From Chrysopilus asiliformis (lineage: Eukaryota; Arthropoda; Insecta; Diptera; Rhagionidae): a stretch of 64,000 nucleotides of DNA. The position numbers and the translations under genes are program-made. The stretch spans positions 54,767,553-54,831,552 of the forward strand of contig OZ035962.1 of the NCBI GenBank assembly GCA_964034945.1, in the 5' to 3' direction. Below, one piece after another: positions 22,002 through 33,094 of this stretch (its first letter is position 1; each line of letters opens with the position of its first letter). The notes under the pieces were generated by a model. That model did no database searches, was not told where the DNA came from, and saw nothing but the letters and a program-made list of their open reading frames with translations.

Positions 22002-22140
22002 TCATCATCATCACCTCGGCACTACAGCTCTCAAAGAGCCTGGGCCTCTTTGATGTTTTATAACAATTTCTTCCCTGCTTCGCATCTAATTTTACATGGA
22101 TTGCAAACCATGGATGAATTACAACATGAAGAAAAGAAAA
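22002..22140 (-). mobile_element. RTE or SINE 3' end
   Basis: On the minus strand this reads CATCAAAGAGGCCCAGGCTC, then a short GC-rich block, and ends in (GATGAT)n at 22002-22016. A TGA/GAT microsatellite tail is typical of RTE elements and the SINEs that use them. It is inserted in LINE A; the runs of Met in ORFs here come from this tail. Confidence 0.5.
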
Positions 22141-22859
22141 AATAGAACACTAAGGGACGTGGAACAATTTAAGAGGAAACTCATGGGTAAGAGGGAACCC
22201 ATCGAGCACCACTGAAAAATCCTTGTCCAGTTTTGAGAAACGAACTGCAACATCACAAACATTAAATTGAATACAATTATTTGACATATTTAAAGCACCT
22301 TTCAAGCTAATAAAATAATCATGGTCGATATCACAGTCGTTAGAATTAAAGCTTTGGCCAAAAAACTTGCCAAATGTGTTTGCTATCACAGATGGATCAT
22401 CATTGGACAAGCTGTTGTAAGATAAAGATGAACGGTATTGGTCTTGCTTTCGCTTGGAGTTTACTAGGTTCCAAAAAAATTTTGGATTCTGTTTGATATT
22501 GGAAATATAGTGGTGGAAGTGGCATTTATAGAGGTAGGTCGAATAGGTGTTAAATTCCTTACGGATTTTAGAATAATTACTGTAGTCAAGAGCACATTTG
22601 CTGCTATTGTATTTCTTTTACTATAGTCAAGAGACAAATTGCCGTATACCATCTTGTGGCTTAGAGTATTTTATTAGTTACCGAATTTAAATTCTTATCA
22701 CTACTAACTAATATTTGCCAGATAATGTCATTAAAACATCGTTAAGTTTAACATAATTTGCTTGTTTAAAATTATAAACTAGACTAGCAGACCCTACGTT
22801 GCCAGCTAAGTTTTTTGTATAAGTTTTAGAATGCCAAAAACCATAAATAACTTAAAAAG

Positions 22860-23325
22860 TTTTGGGAAAAAACGTTATCCTTACAGGACCTTCCGTTTCG
22901 AATTTTGAAATTCCAACTCCAGATTCGTGATAAGCAACCCTGAAAACTTCCCAAAGCCTGTTTTTGCGAGAAAAATTGGAAAAAGAACATTTCCGTTATC
23001 CTTACAGGACTTCTCGGTTAGAATTTTGAAATTCCAACACCGGATTCGTGATCAGCGACCCCAAAAACCCCCTTATGCCGATTTTTCCGAGGAAAAACGG
23101 GAAAGAGGATATTTATCCTTACAGGACCTTTCGTTTCGAATTTTGAAAATCTAATATCGGATTCGTGATCAGCGATCCCAAACATGCCAATTTCCCCGGA
23201 GAATAATGGGAAAAAGGATATTTGCGTTATCCTTTCAGGAACTTCCATTTCGAATTTTGCAAACCTAATACCGGATTCGTGATCAGCGACCCAAATACCC
23301 TATAATGCCAATTTTCCGGGGAAAA
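22860..23325 (-). repeat. Satellite array S2 (about 4 units, minus sense)
   Basis: About four tandem units of 110-120 bp. Each contains CGTTATCCTTACAGGACCTT, CCGTTTCGAATTTTGAAA and GGATTCGTGATCAGCGACCC. It is a divergent, inverted relative of the array at 33260-34340. ORFs here (22927-23154 and others) are repeat artefacts. Confidence 0.75.
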
Positions 23326-23447
23326 AAGCAGGTGTCTGTTTCGTAGAGACGGCCAGAAGACGTGGATCCGCCTACAACGATCGCCAATAGATATTTAAGT
23401 AAGAAATTTTAGTGAAAAGGAAATTAAGGAAACAAATTTTTATTTAA

Positions 23448-23703
23448 AACATAACAAAAGCTATAATTGCCAATCTGGCAATTATTGAAAATCTGTATGG
23501 TGATTTAAGTGAACGGCGAACAGTTGTATCAAAATTCCAGTTTGAAGTCAAACTTTCTAATTAGATTTTTTTTTAATTTATTCCAATCGGATTTTGATGT
23601 ATGGGAGTTGTATGTAGAATCATGCCCTAAATAACTTTTGTTCTTGCACTTTTTTGAGAAGATGCACCGTTTTTGAGATATTCGGTTTCACCATATGAGT
23701 ATA
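23448..23703 (-). mobile_element. DINE-like repeat, copy F (internally deleted)
   Basis: Minus-sense copy with both ends present (AACATAAC...; ...CACCATATGAGTATA) but the GTCT tract and neighbouring 200 bp missing. Confidence 0.8.
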
Positions 23704-23705
23704 AT

Positions 23706-24174
23706 ATACACCAGTGTGTTTAGAATGATAAAAAAAATTGAATTTTGCATGTCCGTCCGTCCGTCTGTCCGTCTGTCTGTCTGTCTGTCCGTCTGTCTGT
23801 GGCGCGGATTGCGGGCGCACGGATTGAGCTAGAGACTTGAAAGTTTGCACAGATCCGTTTTTCGTAAAATGTGAGGCTAAGTTCGTTAATGGGCAAAAAT
23901 TGGCCATTAGGGGGGGTACCCCCCATACGAACGAAATCGTTTTTTGTGAATATCTCAAAAACGGTGCATCTTATCAAAAAAGTCCAAGAACAAAAGTTAT
24001 TTAGGATATAATTTTACATAAAACTCCCATACATCAAAATCCGATTGGAACAAGTTTTAAAAAAATCTTATTGGAAAATTTGAATTCAAATGAAATTTTG
24101 ATACGCCGTTCAATTAAATTACCATACGGGTTTTCAATAATTGCCAGATTGGCAATTATAGCTTTTGTTATGTT
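23706..24174 (+). mobile_element. DINE-like repeat, copy G
   Basis: Plus-sense copy starting within the element (ACACCAGTGTGTTTAG), with a long GTCC/GTCT tract at about 23752-23805 and a complete 3' end. It is joined head-to-tail to copy H. Confidence 0.8.
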
Positions 24175-24750
24175 TATACCCGTATGGTGAAACCAAAGGG
24201 TATATTAACTTTGCCTTACCGTTTGTAACGCCAAGATCTCGTCATCGCACACAAAAATGAATTACACCAGTGTGTTTAGAATGATGAAAAAAGTTGAATT
24301 TAGCATGTCCGTCCGTCTGTCCGTCCGTCCGTCTGTCTGTCCGTCTGTCTGTCCGTCTGTCCGTCTGTGGCGCGGATTGCGGGCGCACGGATTGAGCTAG
24401 AGACTTGAAATTTTGCACAGATCCGTTTTTCGTAAAATGCAAGGCTAAGTTCGTTAATGGGCAAAAATGGACCATTAGGGGGGGTACCCCCCATACGAAC
24501 GAAATCGTTTTTTGTGAATATCTCAAAAACGGTGCATCTTATCAAAAAAGTCCAAAAACAAAAGTTATTTAGGATATGATTCTACATAAAACTCCCATAC
24601 ATCAAAATCCGATTGGAATAAATTTTAAAAAATCTTATTGGAAAGTTTGACTTCATAGTGGAATTTTGATAAAACTGTTCGCCATTCACTTAAATCACCA
24701 TACGGGTCTTCAATAATTGCCAGATTGGCAATTATAGCTTTTGTTATGTT
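24175..24750 (+). mobile_element. DINE-like repeat, copy H (full length, 576 bp)
   Basis: Complete plus-sense copy from TATACCCGTATGG to GTTATGTT with all hallmarks: the opening TATACCC...GGGTATA hairpin, the GTCY tract at 24307-24367, the GGGGGGTACCCCCC run, the inverted ACCCGTATGGTGA/TCACCATACGGGT pair and the terminal 7-bp hairpin. It is a good reference copy. Confidence 0.85.
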
Positions 24751-25009
24751 TTTATTTATAATTGGTTTATGATAAGAGAAGTATGAAATAAATATCATAC
24801 ATACAGTGCTCAAAACGCTCCCATTTCTAGTCTTTCGTTCAAATTAGTTATATATATAATGACGAAGGTTTTACATAAATTTATTACTATTTCATCGATT
24901 CTACTATTTTTCGGCCGATTTATTACGATTTCGAAAATCAAAAGTCACAACCCTGAACAGAACTTTAACGCTGGAAGCGAAATATCGCTCTCTTACTAAT
25001 GAAATACAT

Positions 25010-25225
25010 AGTTATATATGTGTGTGCATCATATCCAACAGCCATCGCTCAAGGCTTTCATTCTTTTTTATGCGAGACCCACAAACCCCTTTGAACAAGA
25101 AGCGAAAACTTAAATAGAAATCATTTTCGTTCCCAATAACGAGAGTCGGAAACCACAGCAAACGCTTTTGCCGTTAAGAATGAAAATTTTAAGAGCGAAA
25201 AGAACGAAATAACATGACATTCAAT
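25010..25225. repeat. Dispersed repeat X, left half
   Basis: Matches the left 220 bp of the repeat at 12118-12640. It stops at CATTCAAT, the target duplication of the large hAT element; its right half continues at 35842. Confidence 0.75.
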
Positions 25226-25960
25226 CAGGGTTGGAACTTGAGGATGTGTAAAAAGTACTATTTTTGCCCAAAAAGGGTACTAGATTGAGTTAATGTGGTA
25301 CTAGATTTTTTTTAAGTATCGTACAACCAAAATCGAAAAGTCTAAATCTCGTAATTTTAGAAAAAAAATCCTTAACCCATATGGATTCACTTTTGCGCTG
25401 TAAATAAATGGTGATCCAATTGGAGGTACTTTTTCCAAAAGGGTTGTTTTGACTGTTCTTATGTGTCAACTGGCTTGTCCATATTACGTTTGTGTTCAGT
25501 ATTCAGTACCATTACTAATTGTGGAAACTTGTTTTCAAAATCAGTGCTCAGTTAGGAATTGTTATAGAGCGCTTTGTCCACATTTTGGTCGTCATAATCG
25601 TCCCACTGAACGCACTATTCGTGAAACCATCACCAAATTTCGAACTAATTTTACACTATTAGACATTCATCCATCAACCAAAGTGCGTACAGCCCGTAGT
25701 AATGAGAATATTGCTGCAGTAGCAGAGAGTGTTCGTGAAGACCGTGATCAATCAATTCGTCGCCGTTGTCAAGGTTTGGGCATCTCTTAGCTGAATGTTG
25801 TGGCATATTTTGGTTTAAAAGCGTATAAAATACAGCTCGTTCAAGAATTAAAGCCGGCTAACCTATGTTTACGTTTTAATCTCGGTTTATGGGCCTTGCA
25901 ACAGCTTCAAGTTGATCCTTTTTTTTATCGAAAAATTGTGTTTAGTGACGAAACTCATTT

Positions 25961-26184
25961 TGTTAGAAATGAATTAAACTACCAACTCTCAGCAATACAT
26001 ACTTTGTAAGGTTTGTATTATATTACTTAAAGTTAACTCTGGTAACGCTGCTTGCTGTGTTTTCCGGTACTGATCGGTTGGATCTTTATTGTACTCTACT
26101 GAGAATAAAAATCTTTTTGTATATCCACAAGTTCGGTCGTTTATTTTCCGCAAGAATCCGTGTCATCCATAAATATACCCAATA
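25961..26184 (+). repeat. Copia 5' LTR (224 bp)
   Basis: Starts TGTTAGAAATGAATTA and ends CCCAATA directly before the primer-binding site. It lacks the 13-bp AATATTGTGAATT-like duplication present in the 3' LTR. Confidence 0.95.
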
Positions 26185-26198
26185 GGTTATGGGCCCAG
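26185..26198 (+). promoter_or_regulatory. Copia primer-binding site
   Basis: GGTTATGGGCCCAG abuts the LTR end, the position and wording of the copia tRNA primer site. Confidence 0.8.
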
Positions 26199-26266
26199 AA
26201 GGCAAGAAATCATTTGGAAAAGTGATATAAACGATAATTTGTACCTTAATGCTTTTTGAGTGAAAG

Positions 26267-29200
26267 ATGTCAGGCCTAACCTCATCTTTACATGGACGGA
26301 TTCCTTTATTGCAAGGAGAAAATTACACGACTTGGAGAGCTCAGATGGAGGGCATTTTGCACCGTGGAAGGCACCTAAAAGTGGTAACTGGAGCGGAAGT
26401 TCGGCCTACAGCAGCAGGAACCACACAAACGGAATGGGATGAAAAGGATCAGGATTCGCGCAGCGAATTACTTTTGTCAATGGAACCTGCGATCGTAGCA
26501 CTAGTCAAAGGCTTTAAAACATCCAAGGAGATTTGGGATTTTTTAGAGGAGTCCTACGATCGAAAGGGAGCACGGCAAAAGGCGGAGGAATTCCGAAAAT
26601 TAATTAACATGCGGATGATTTTTTCTCAATCCATGGACGACTACTTGCGGGAATTCATGGAAATTGTCACTAGGCTGAGGGAATTGGACGCAAAATTGGA
26701 TGACGATCTACTCGTAATTTTGTTGTTGGACAGTCTTCCCGAGGAATATCGTGAAGTACAAGCAGCTTTCGATGCTCAAAAGGAATATCCCCCATTAAAT
26801 ACGGTTCGAGCGAGGCTTCTGGAAGTTGGTGACAGAAAGCGGGAAAATTCAGGTAATGCGTTAAAGATTTTTCATAACAACCAGTTTAATCGCAATAGAC
26901 AAAAGCAACCTGGAAGAGTTGGGCAGTCGCGCGGCTATTTTCCTTTTACTTGCCGAAGATGTCACAAAAAGGGCCATATGGCAAAAAATTGCAAGGCGAA
27001 AATAGAAAATGCGAAATGTTCCAATTACGTCGTCGATGAAGAACAAGGCTTTATAATTGAAGAACATCTACATCGTTTTAATCTACATCGTTTTTTACCA
27101 TCAACGGCATACAACGCAACAGCGACGGATACCAGGAGTTCAATGCGGTGGTGTTTGGATAGTGGCGCCACCAGCCACATGTGTTGGATCAAGGAAGCTT
27201 TTGAAAGTTTAGCAACGGAGAAAAATATTGGTTACGTGAAGCTGGCAAACAACGACAAAATCGAAGTAAAAGGAATCGCAACAGTCAAAATTACAGTCAG
27301 AATAAATGAACAAAATGAATGCGTTTCTTTATTCAACACGCTTTTTGTGCCGGAGTTAAAAGAAAATTTGATCTTCATCAGCAAAGCAACTGCAAGTGGA
27401 GGAACTGTGATCTTTGAGGGAACTCGAGCATTTATCAAAACCAAAAACAATAAAGTTTTAGTTACAGCTAAGCTGGAGAACGGTCTATATTCGGTGAACA
27501 CTGTAACGAGGAAGGCATCGGAGCGATCAGCAGCTGATCAGGCGTGCGTATCAAAACTTGAAAAAGACGATTTATTTGAATTGTGGCACCGCAGAATGGG
27601 ACACCTTAATATCGCATCTTTGAGGCAATTACACACCGACGACATGGTTATCGGTTTACCAGATTTTAAACCAAGTCATCTACAATGTGAGACCTGTGTT
27701 CGTGGAAAGCAAACTCGTCTGCCATTTGTTTCGAAGGAAGGCAAAAATACGACAAAAATTCTAGAATTGATACACTTAGACGTTTGTGGCCCCATGCGAA
27801 AGGAATCAATAAGTAAGTCAATCTATTTTGTTACTTTTATAGACGATTATTCGCGGAAAATGTTTATATATTTCATTAATAAGAAAAGTCAGGTTCTGGA
27901 AAAATTTAAAATATTCAAAAATTTAGTCGAAAATCAAAGTGGACAAAGGATAAAGGCTATCCGATCTGACAACGGTGGTGAATATTGCGGTAAAGTTTTC
28001 ACGGATTTTTTGCTAGAAAACGGTATAAAACACGAACTAACCGAGTCCCATAGTCCACAACAGAACGGTATCGCGGAAAGGGCAAATCGTACATTAACTG
28101 AAATGGCGCGATGTTTAGTTCTCAATGCAAATTTACCGGAATTCTTATGAGCTGAATTAATAAATACGTCCGCTTACATAAGAAATCGATGTCCGACGAA
28201 ATCAAATAACGATAAAACGCCAGAAGAATTATTCACTTTAAAGAAACCCTGTGTATCCTACATGAGAGAAATTGGAAGCGAATGCTTTGTTTTGAATAAA
28301 GATGTGAATGCGAGTAAATTTGACCCAAGAAGCAGCGAATATGTATTAATAGGATACGCGGAAGGCGAAAATACATATCGACTATGGAAAAGGGGAACTC
28401 GTTCGATAATAAGAAGTAGGGAAGTAAAATTTTTTGAAAATGGCCCTATTCCTCAACAAGAAAATATTTATGAATTTGAATTAAAATCGAATCCAAATCA
28501 AAATTATATTTTGAAGAAGAACGAGGAGAACGAAGTAAAAAACTCCGAAAAATCAGATTCTAATACGGTGGAAAGTGATTCAGAGACGAGCGAAATTGAA
28601 AATTTCGATGAAGCCCTGACCGACATCGACCAGAAAAGTAATGAATCAAATCAGGAATCGAATGACTTAAATCAGGAAGTTTCCAACCACAGAGTAACAC
28701 GAAATCAAAAGAGAAAATTAATGGAAAGCGCAAATTTGGTCAAATGTTTGAATCCAAAAACCATTGAAGACGTGATTAAATCTGGAAATCCTGAGGAATG
28801 GAACAAAGCAATGAAGCATGAATATGACATGCTTTTAAAAAATAATACGTGGAACTTAGTCGACCGTTCATGCAATAAAAATGTCATCGGTTCGAAGTGG
28901 GTTTTCAAAATGAAATACAAACCAGATGGAACAATTGAAAAACGGAAAGCTAGACTAGTAGCTAAAGGGTTTTCCCAAATGTATGGAATCGACTACTGGG
29001 AAACTTTTGCGCCAGTTGCGCGAATAAGCTCGATACGCCTAATTTTTGCGATTGCTGTTGAAAAAGATCTAGAATTACATCATCTCGACGTGTCAACGGC
29101 ATACTTAAACGGCGATTTATCGGAAACTATATTTATGGAACAGCCGAAAGGTTTCCTAACTGATTCAAATAAAGTCTGCAAACTAAACAGAGCTATCTAC

Positions 29201-30310
29201 GGTTTGAAGCAGGCAGGTTATCAGTGGAACCTAAAATTAAATGAAAAATTACTTGAACTAAATTATCAAAAATCTAATTACGACAGTTGTATTTATGTTA
29301 AATACACTAACTCCAACAAGAACTTCACAATTATAACCATATATGTTGATGATTTGATTGTGGCAACGAACGACAGTACGGAGTTCAAAAAACTAAAAAA
29401 CCATCTCAACCGAAATTTTGACATAAAGGATTTAGGAGAACTAAAAATTTGTGTTGGCCTCACAGTTAATCGTGACGTACCAAAAAATACAATATCGATA
29501 AATCAAACTAATTATATTCAAAATTTACTTTGCCACTATAAATTAACTGAATGTAAACCTAATAAACTTCCCATTCCAGCCAATACAGTCATCGAAAAAG
29601 TACCATCTAATTTTGGTGAAAGAGATCGAGTTGATCAAAAGCACTTTCAAAAACTAATTGGAAGCTTGTTACACTTATCAACGTTCAGCCGACCAGACAT
29701 CGCCTGTGCGGTTAGTATGCTATCGCAGTTTTGTCAGGATCCTCGAATGCAACATTGGAAGTATGGAATCTCAATCCTAAAGTACCTAAAGGGAACACAA
29801 GATGCATGCATTGTTTACAAAAAAACGAATGCTCCTTTAATGGCCTTTGCAGACGCAAATTGGGCAAATGACAAAGACGATCGCAAGTCGCAGACCGGAT
29901 TCGTTTTGATGTTAGCCGGAGGACCTGTAGCATGGGAATCCAAAAAACAACCCATCGTTGCAACATCCAGCGCTGAATCCGAATACATCAGTTTGACATC
30001 AGTAGCGAAGGAAGCTACTTACTTCAAGCATCTGTTTTGCGAGCTAAAACTGCAGCCCGATAAACCAATCGTGGTATATAATGATAGCCAAAGCGCTCAA
30101 TACATTGCACATTATCACGGCCGTCATTCGAGAACCAAACATCTACACATACGCTATCATTACATTAGGGAAGCCGTCAAGAATGGAGACGTTCAACTCG
30201 AATATCTCCGCACAGAGGAAATGATCGCTGATGGACTTACCAAGATGATTCCAGCACCGAAGCATTATCTATTTTTTGGGGATATGGGTATAATTTTGAA
30301 CCAAAATTGA
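26267..30310 (+). pseudogene. Copia gag-pol polyprotein, one in-frame TGA
   Basis: A single frame of about 1,348 codons from ATG 26267, broken only by TGA at 28148-28150, in a position where relatives have Trp (the sequence continues AELINTSAYIRNRCP in the same frame). Domains in order: gag; CCHC finger CRRCHKKGHMAKNC (about residue 229); protease LDSGATSHM (about 297); integrase finger HRRMGHLN...CETC (about 440-488); integrase core with Asp in HLDVCG, Asp in RSDNGGEY and Glu in AERANRT (about 505, 567, 604); RT with YVDDLIVAT (about 1026); RNase H with FADANWAND and SSAESEY. The stop separates the integrase core from RT. Otherwise the frame is intact, consistent with a young copy. Confidence 0.95.
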
Positions 30311-30385
30311 TTCTCTGTATTTATTAACTTTTGAATTCTTGTACAGTTAAATTAACTTTTTTGAATTGCTGAAATTGAAAGGGGG

Positions 30386-30622
30386 TGTTAGAAATGAATT
30401 AATATTGTGAATTAAACTACCAACTCTCAGCAATACATACTTTGTAAGGTTTATATTATATTACTTAAAGTTAAATCTGGTAACGCTGCTTGCTGTGTTT
30501 TCCGGTACTGATCGGTTGGATCTTTATTGTACTCTACTGAGAATAAAAATCTTTTTGTATATCCACAAGTTCGGTCGTTTATTTTCCGCAAGAATCCGTG
30601 TCATCCATAAATATACCCAATA
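30386..30622 (+). repeat. Copia 3' LTR (237 bp)
   Basis: Starts TGTTAGAAATG after the purine tract GAAATTGAAAGGGGG and ends CCCAATA before CATTT. It matches the 5' LTR apart from the 13-bp duplication near its start and about two substitutions. Confidence 0.95.
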
Positions 30623-31230
30623 CATTTTTGGTTAAACGGCTACGTTAACAAGCAAAATCGCCGTGTCTGGGCCGATGAATAGCCAGAAGCAATCCAAGAG
30701 CAACCAATGCAACCCGAAAAATGCACTGTTTGGTGCATAAACCGCACCAGGCGCAGGCGGCATCATCGGACCGTATTTCTTTAAAAATGCGGAAGGAGTG
30801 CGTGTTACTGTCAATGGAGCTCGCTACAGAGCAATGATCAATGAATGTTTGTTGCCAAAAATTCAAGATATTGGTGTAGCTGACTTGTGGTTTCAACCGG
30901 ATGGCGCTACATGTCATACAGCTAACGATACAATCGCTTTATTGAGGGAAACGTTCTGTGAAAACATCATCTCAAGAAATGGTCCTGTTAATTGGCCACC
31001 GAGATCTTGTGATCAGACACCATTGGATTACTTGTGAAATCCCTTGTTTACGTCGATAAACCCGGAACGACTACAGCTTTGGAAGCAAACATAACCCGTG
31101 CTATTCGCACAATACCGACCGATATGCTTGAAAGAGTGGTCGAAAATTGGACCCACAGAATGGACCATTTAAGAGTTAGTCGTGGGCAACATTTGAAGGA
31201 AATTATCTTTAAACATTAAATGGCATGAAC

Positions 31231-31611
31231 CAAACTAACAACTTAAATAAAGATTTTCCTCAATATATTAATTATTATCAGCCTTATTAATAAACGTTAG
31301 TTAATTTTTATCAATGGTTTACGCAGTGGATAACTCGAAATTCTTATTAATAAAAAAATTTAAAAGTTAACTGACGTTAGTTAACTCTGTGTTAGCTAAC
31401 ATACCGATTTCCTCGAGTTAAGGAGTTGATAACTCTTGACGGCGCATAACTCTTGCAAAAAAGACTGGAAGAAGCAATGATCCATTAAAAAATGCAATTT
31501 ATGTTGTTATATTATATTACCTTATCACTTGAACACCAATTTTCTGATCGCTTTCGTTCAATTTTTAAATTTTCCATTTTTAATTACTTTGCAGTCAATC
31601 ACAATTAAACT
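31231..31611. other. Non-coding DNA with TTAATAA/GTTAGTTAACT words
   Basis: No gene. CAGCCTTATTAATAA at 31278-31292 is the inverse of the end of the S3 element near 34683-34698, suggesting a larger element 31278-34698. GTTAGTTAACT-type words recur at 32960-33080. Confidence 0.3.
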
Positions 31612-32202
31612 AAAAAAAAAATTTTCTAAAAAAAATAAAACCGACTTTAAAAAAAAACTGAAAAGAGAAAAAAAGCACTAAAAAGAAAAAAATAATTTAA
31701 AACTATGTCCATTAATAGCGCATTTAAAATTCGGCTTTTTTGGAGTGGCGTTAAATTTACACTAAATAAAATCGTTGTAAAATTTCTATTGTCAAGTTTC
31801 GCACAAAATCAGTTTGTACATGGAGACAAAAAATAGGATAGATTTCTACAAAAAATAGTAACATATGAGACAGTGGGCTTTTTTATAGCGATTGCTTAAA
31901 AATAGGGAATCCAATTTGGGACATAAAAGAACTTAGTTTTTGGTGCTTCTAAGAGCCGTGTCTATAGTTAATCTGTTTGACAACAAAATTTTTGGAGTCG
32001 ATCTCAGTTCTTAGTTAGCCTTAAGGGTTAGAAAGTATGTAATTTATTTTAGTTGCAAATTTAACGCCACTCCAAAAAAGCCGAATTTTAAATGCGCTAT
32101 TAATGGACATAGTTTTAAATTATTTTTTTCTTTTTAGTGCTTTTTTTCTCTTTTCAGTTTTTTTTTAAAGTCGGTTTTATTTTTTTTAGAAAATTTTTTT
32201 TT
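31612..32202. repeat. Inverted repeat with 146-bp arms
   Basis: The block 31612-31758 is almost the exact inverse of 32057-32202; the arms contain CACTAAAAAGAAAAAAATAA and ACTATGTCCATTAATAGCGC. The 300-bp loop has no gene. The same arm sequence occurs once at 19235-19330 next to satellite S1. Confidence 0.85.
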
Positions 32203-32427
32203 ATTTCGAACGTTTTTAGTTTCAATTTTTAAGGTAAAATTACAAAGGGTTTGAGGGGATAAGTCCGCAGATGAGAAATATATAAAAGATTCTTCCAGAT
32301 ATTGTACTGAACACAATACAAAGAATTTTACTCGATATCCCAAGCAGGGAGGGGTTTGAAGGGGTAGGTTAACACGGGGGAAATATATAAAAGAACCTTC
32401 CTTGTGTTGTACTGAACACAACGTAAA

Positions 32428-32725
32428 AACATAACAAAAGCTATAATTGCCAATCTGGCAATTATTGAAAAACTGTATGGTGATATTGGTATCAAAATTC
32501 GAACAGTTGTACCAAAATTCCACTTTGAAGTCATACTTTCCAATAAGATTTTTTAAAATTTATTCCAATCGGATTTTAATGTATGGGAGTTTTATGTAGA
32601 ATCATATCCCAAATAACTTTTGTTCTTGCACTTTTTTGATAAGATGCACCGTTTTTGAGAAATTCGGAAAAAACGTTTTCGTTTGTATGGGGGGTACCCC
32701 CCCTAATGACCCATTTTTGCCCATG
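32428..32725 (-). mobile_element. DINE-like repeat, copy I (3' half)
   Basis: Minus-sense 3' half with hairpin and GGGGGTACCCCCC run, breaking off at TTTTTGCCCAT. The tandem duplication starts inside it at 32565. Confidence 0.8.
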
Positions 32726-33094
32726 AATGAACCAGGGCCCAACCAGGAACTTTCTCTACAATTTTCTCTTTTGGATGACCAAAATCGGTCCACCCAGTAA
32801 AAAGTTAGGCGTGAACATACATAAAAATAAAAAAAAAATATTCAGGTGGAATTGAGAACCTTTTCCTTTTTGGAAGTCGGAATTTAAAAAACCCAAATAT
32901 GAGTCAAATGTAAAAGATTTTCGTATTTTTTGGTACAATTTGGCACAAGGGTTGCCGTATTCAAGCTAAATTTTTAAATAAAATACGAGTTAGCTATTAT
33001 ATGGAGGAAAAATTTTTATTAATAAGAATAGTTAACTAATGTATAAGTTTGCTATCTCGGAGTTAGTTAGCACATGAGTTATCTCCGTGTTAGG

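Larger units (their letters stand above)
20300..22700 (-). mobile_element. Jockey/CR1-like LINE A (minus), split by three elements
   Basis: Ordered minus-strand ORF2 pieces: linker (22652-22464 and 22410-22150), RT motif A DCIYIDFRKAFDKIPHNI (about 21970-21860), LGPLLFSLFINDV and LEYADDLK (about 21770-21670), then the C-terminal part 20594-20355. That last part contains MLGFVKRWSRDFCDPYIL, HPILEYG and NRIEAVQKRFLRFALRNL. Interruptions are a Tc1 MITE (20644-21191), DINE copy E (21257-21519) and an RTE/SINE tail (22002-22140). All pieces carry stops or shifts. Confidence 0.8.
25961..30622 (+). mobile_element. Copia-type LTR retrotransposon, nearly complete
   Basis: Two LTRs (25961-26184 and 30386-30622) flank one polyprotein frame. 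A 5-bp target duplication CATTT lies at 25956-25960 and 30623-30627. The primer-binding site GGTTATGGGCCCAG follows the 5' LTR at once, as in copia, which uses an initiator-Met tRNA fragment. A purine tract precedes the 3' LTR. The LTRs differ by about two substitutions and one 13-bp indel, so the insertion is recent. It sits inside the mariner-like transposase. Confidence 0.95.
25395..31230 (+). pseudogene. Mariner-like transposase, split by copia
   Basis: The upstream part (25441-25957) has the helix-turn-helix region (CSVRNCYRALCPHFGRHNRP then TERTIRETITKFRTNF), the linker SENIAAVAESVREDRDQSIR and the first catalytic Asp in FSDETHF. The frame is cut at 25960 by the copia LTR and resumes at 30628 with YVNKQNRRVWADE. 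It goes on to the second Asp in FQPDGATCHTA (about 30889-30921) and the third in CDQTPLDYL, where a TGA at 31035 replaces the next codon. Several shifts occur. This is the Tc1/mariner-type group with an N-terminal DUF4817-like domain. Terminal repeats were not fixed, so outer limits are approximate. Confidence 0.85.
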
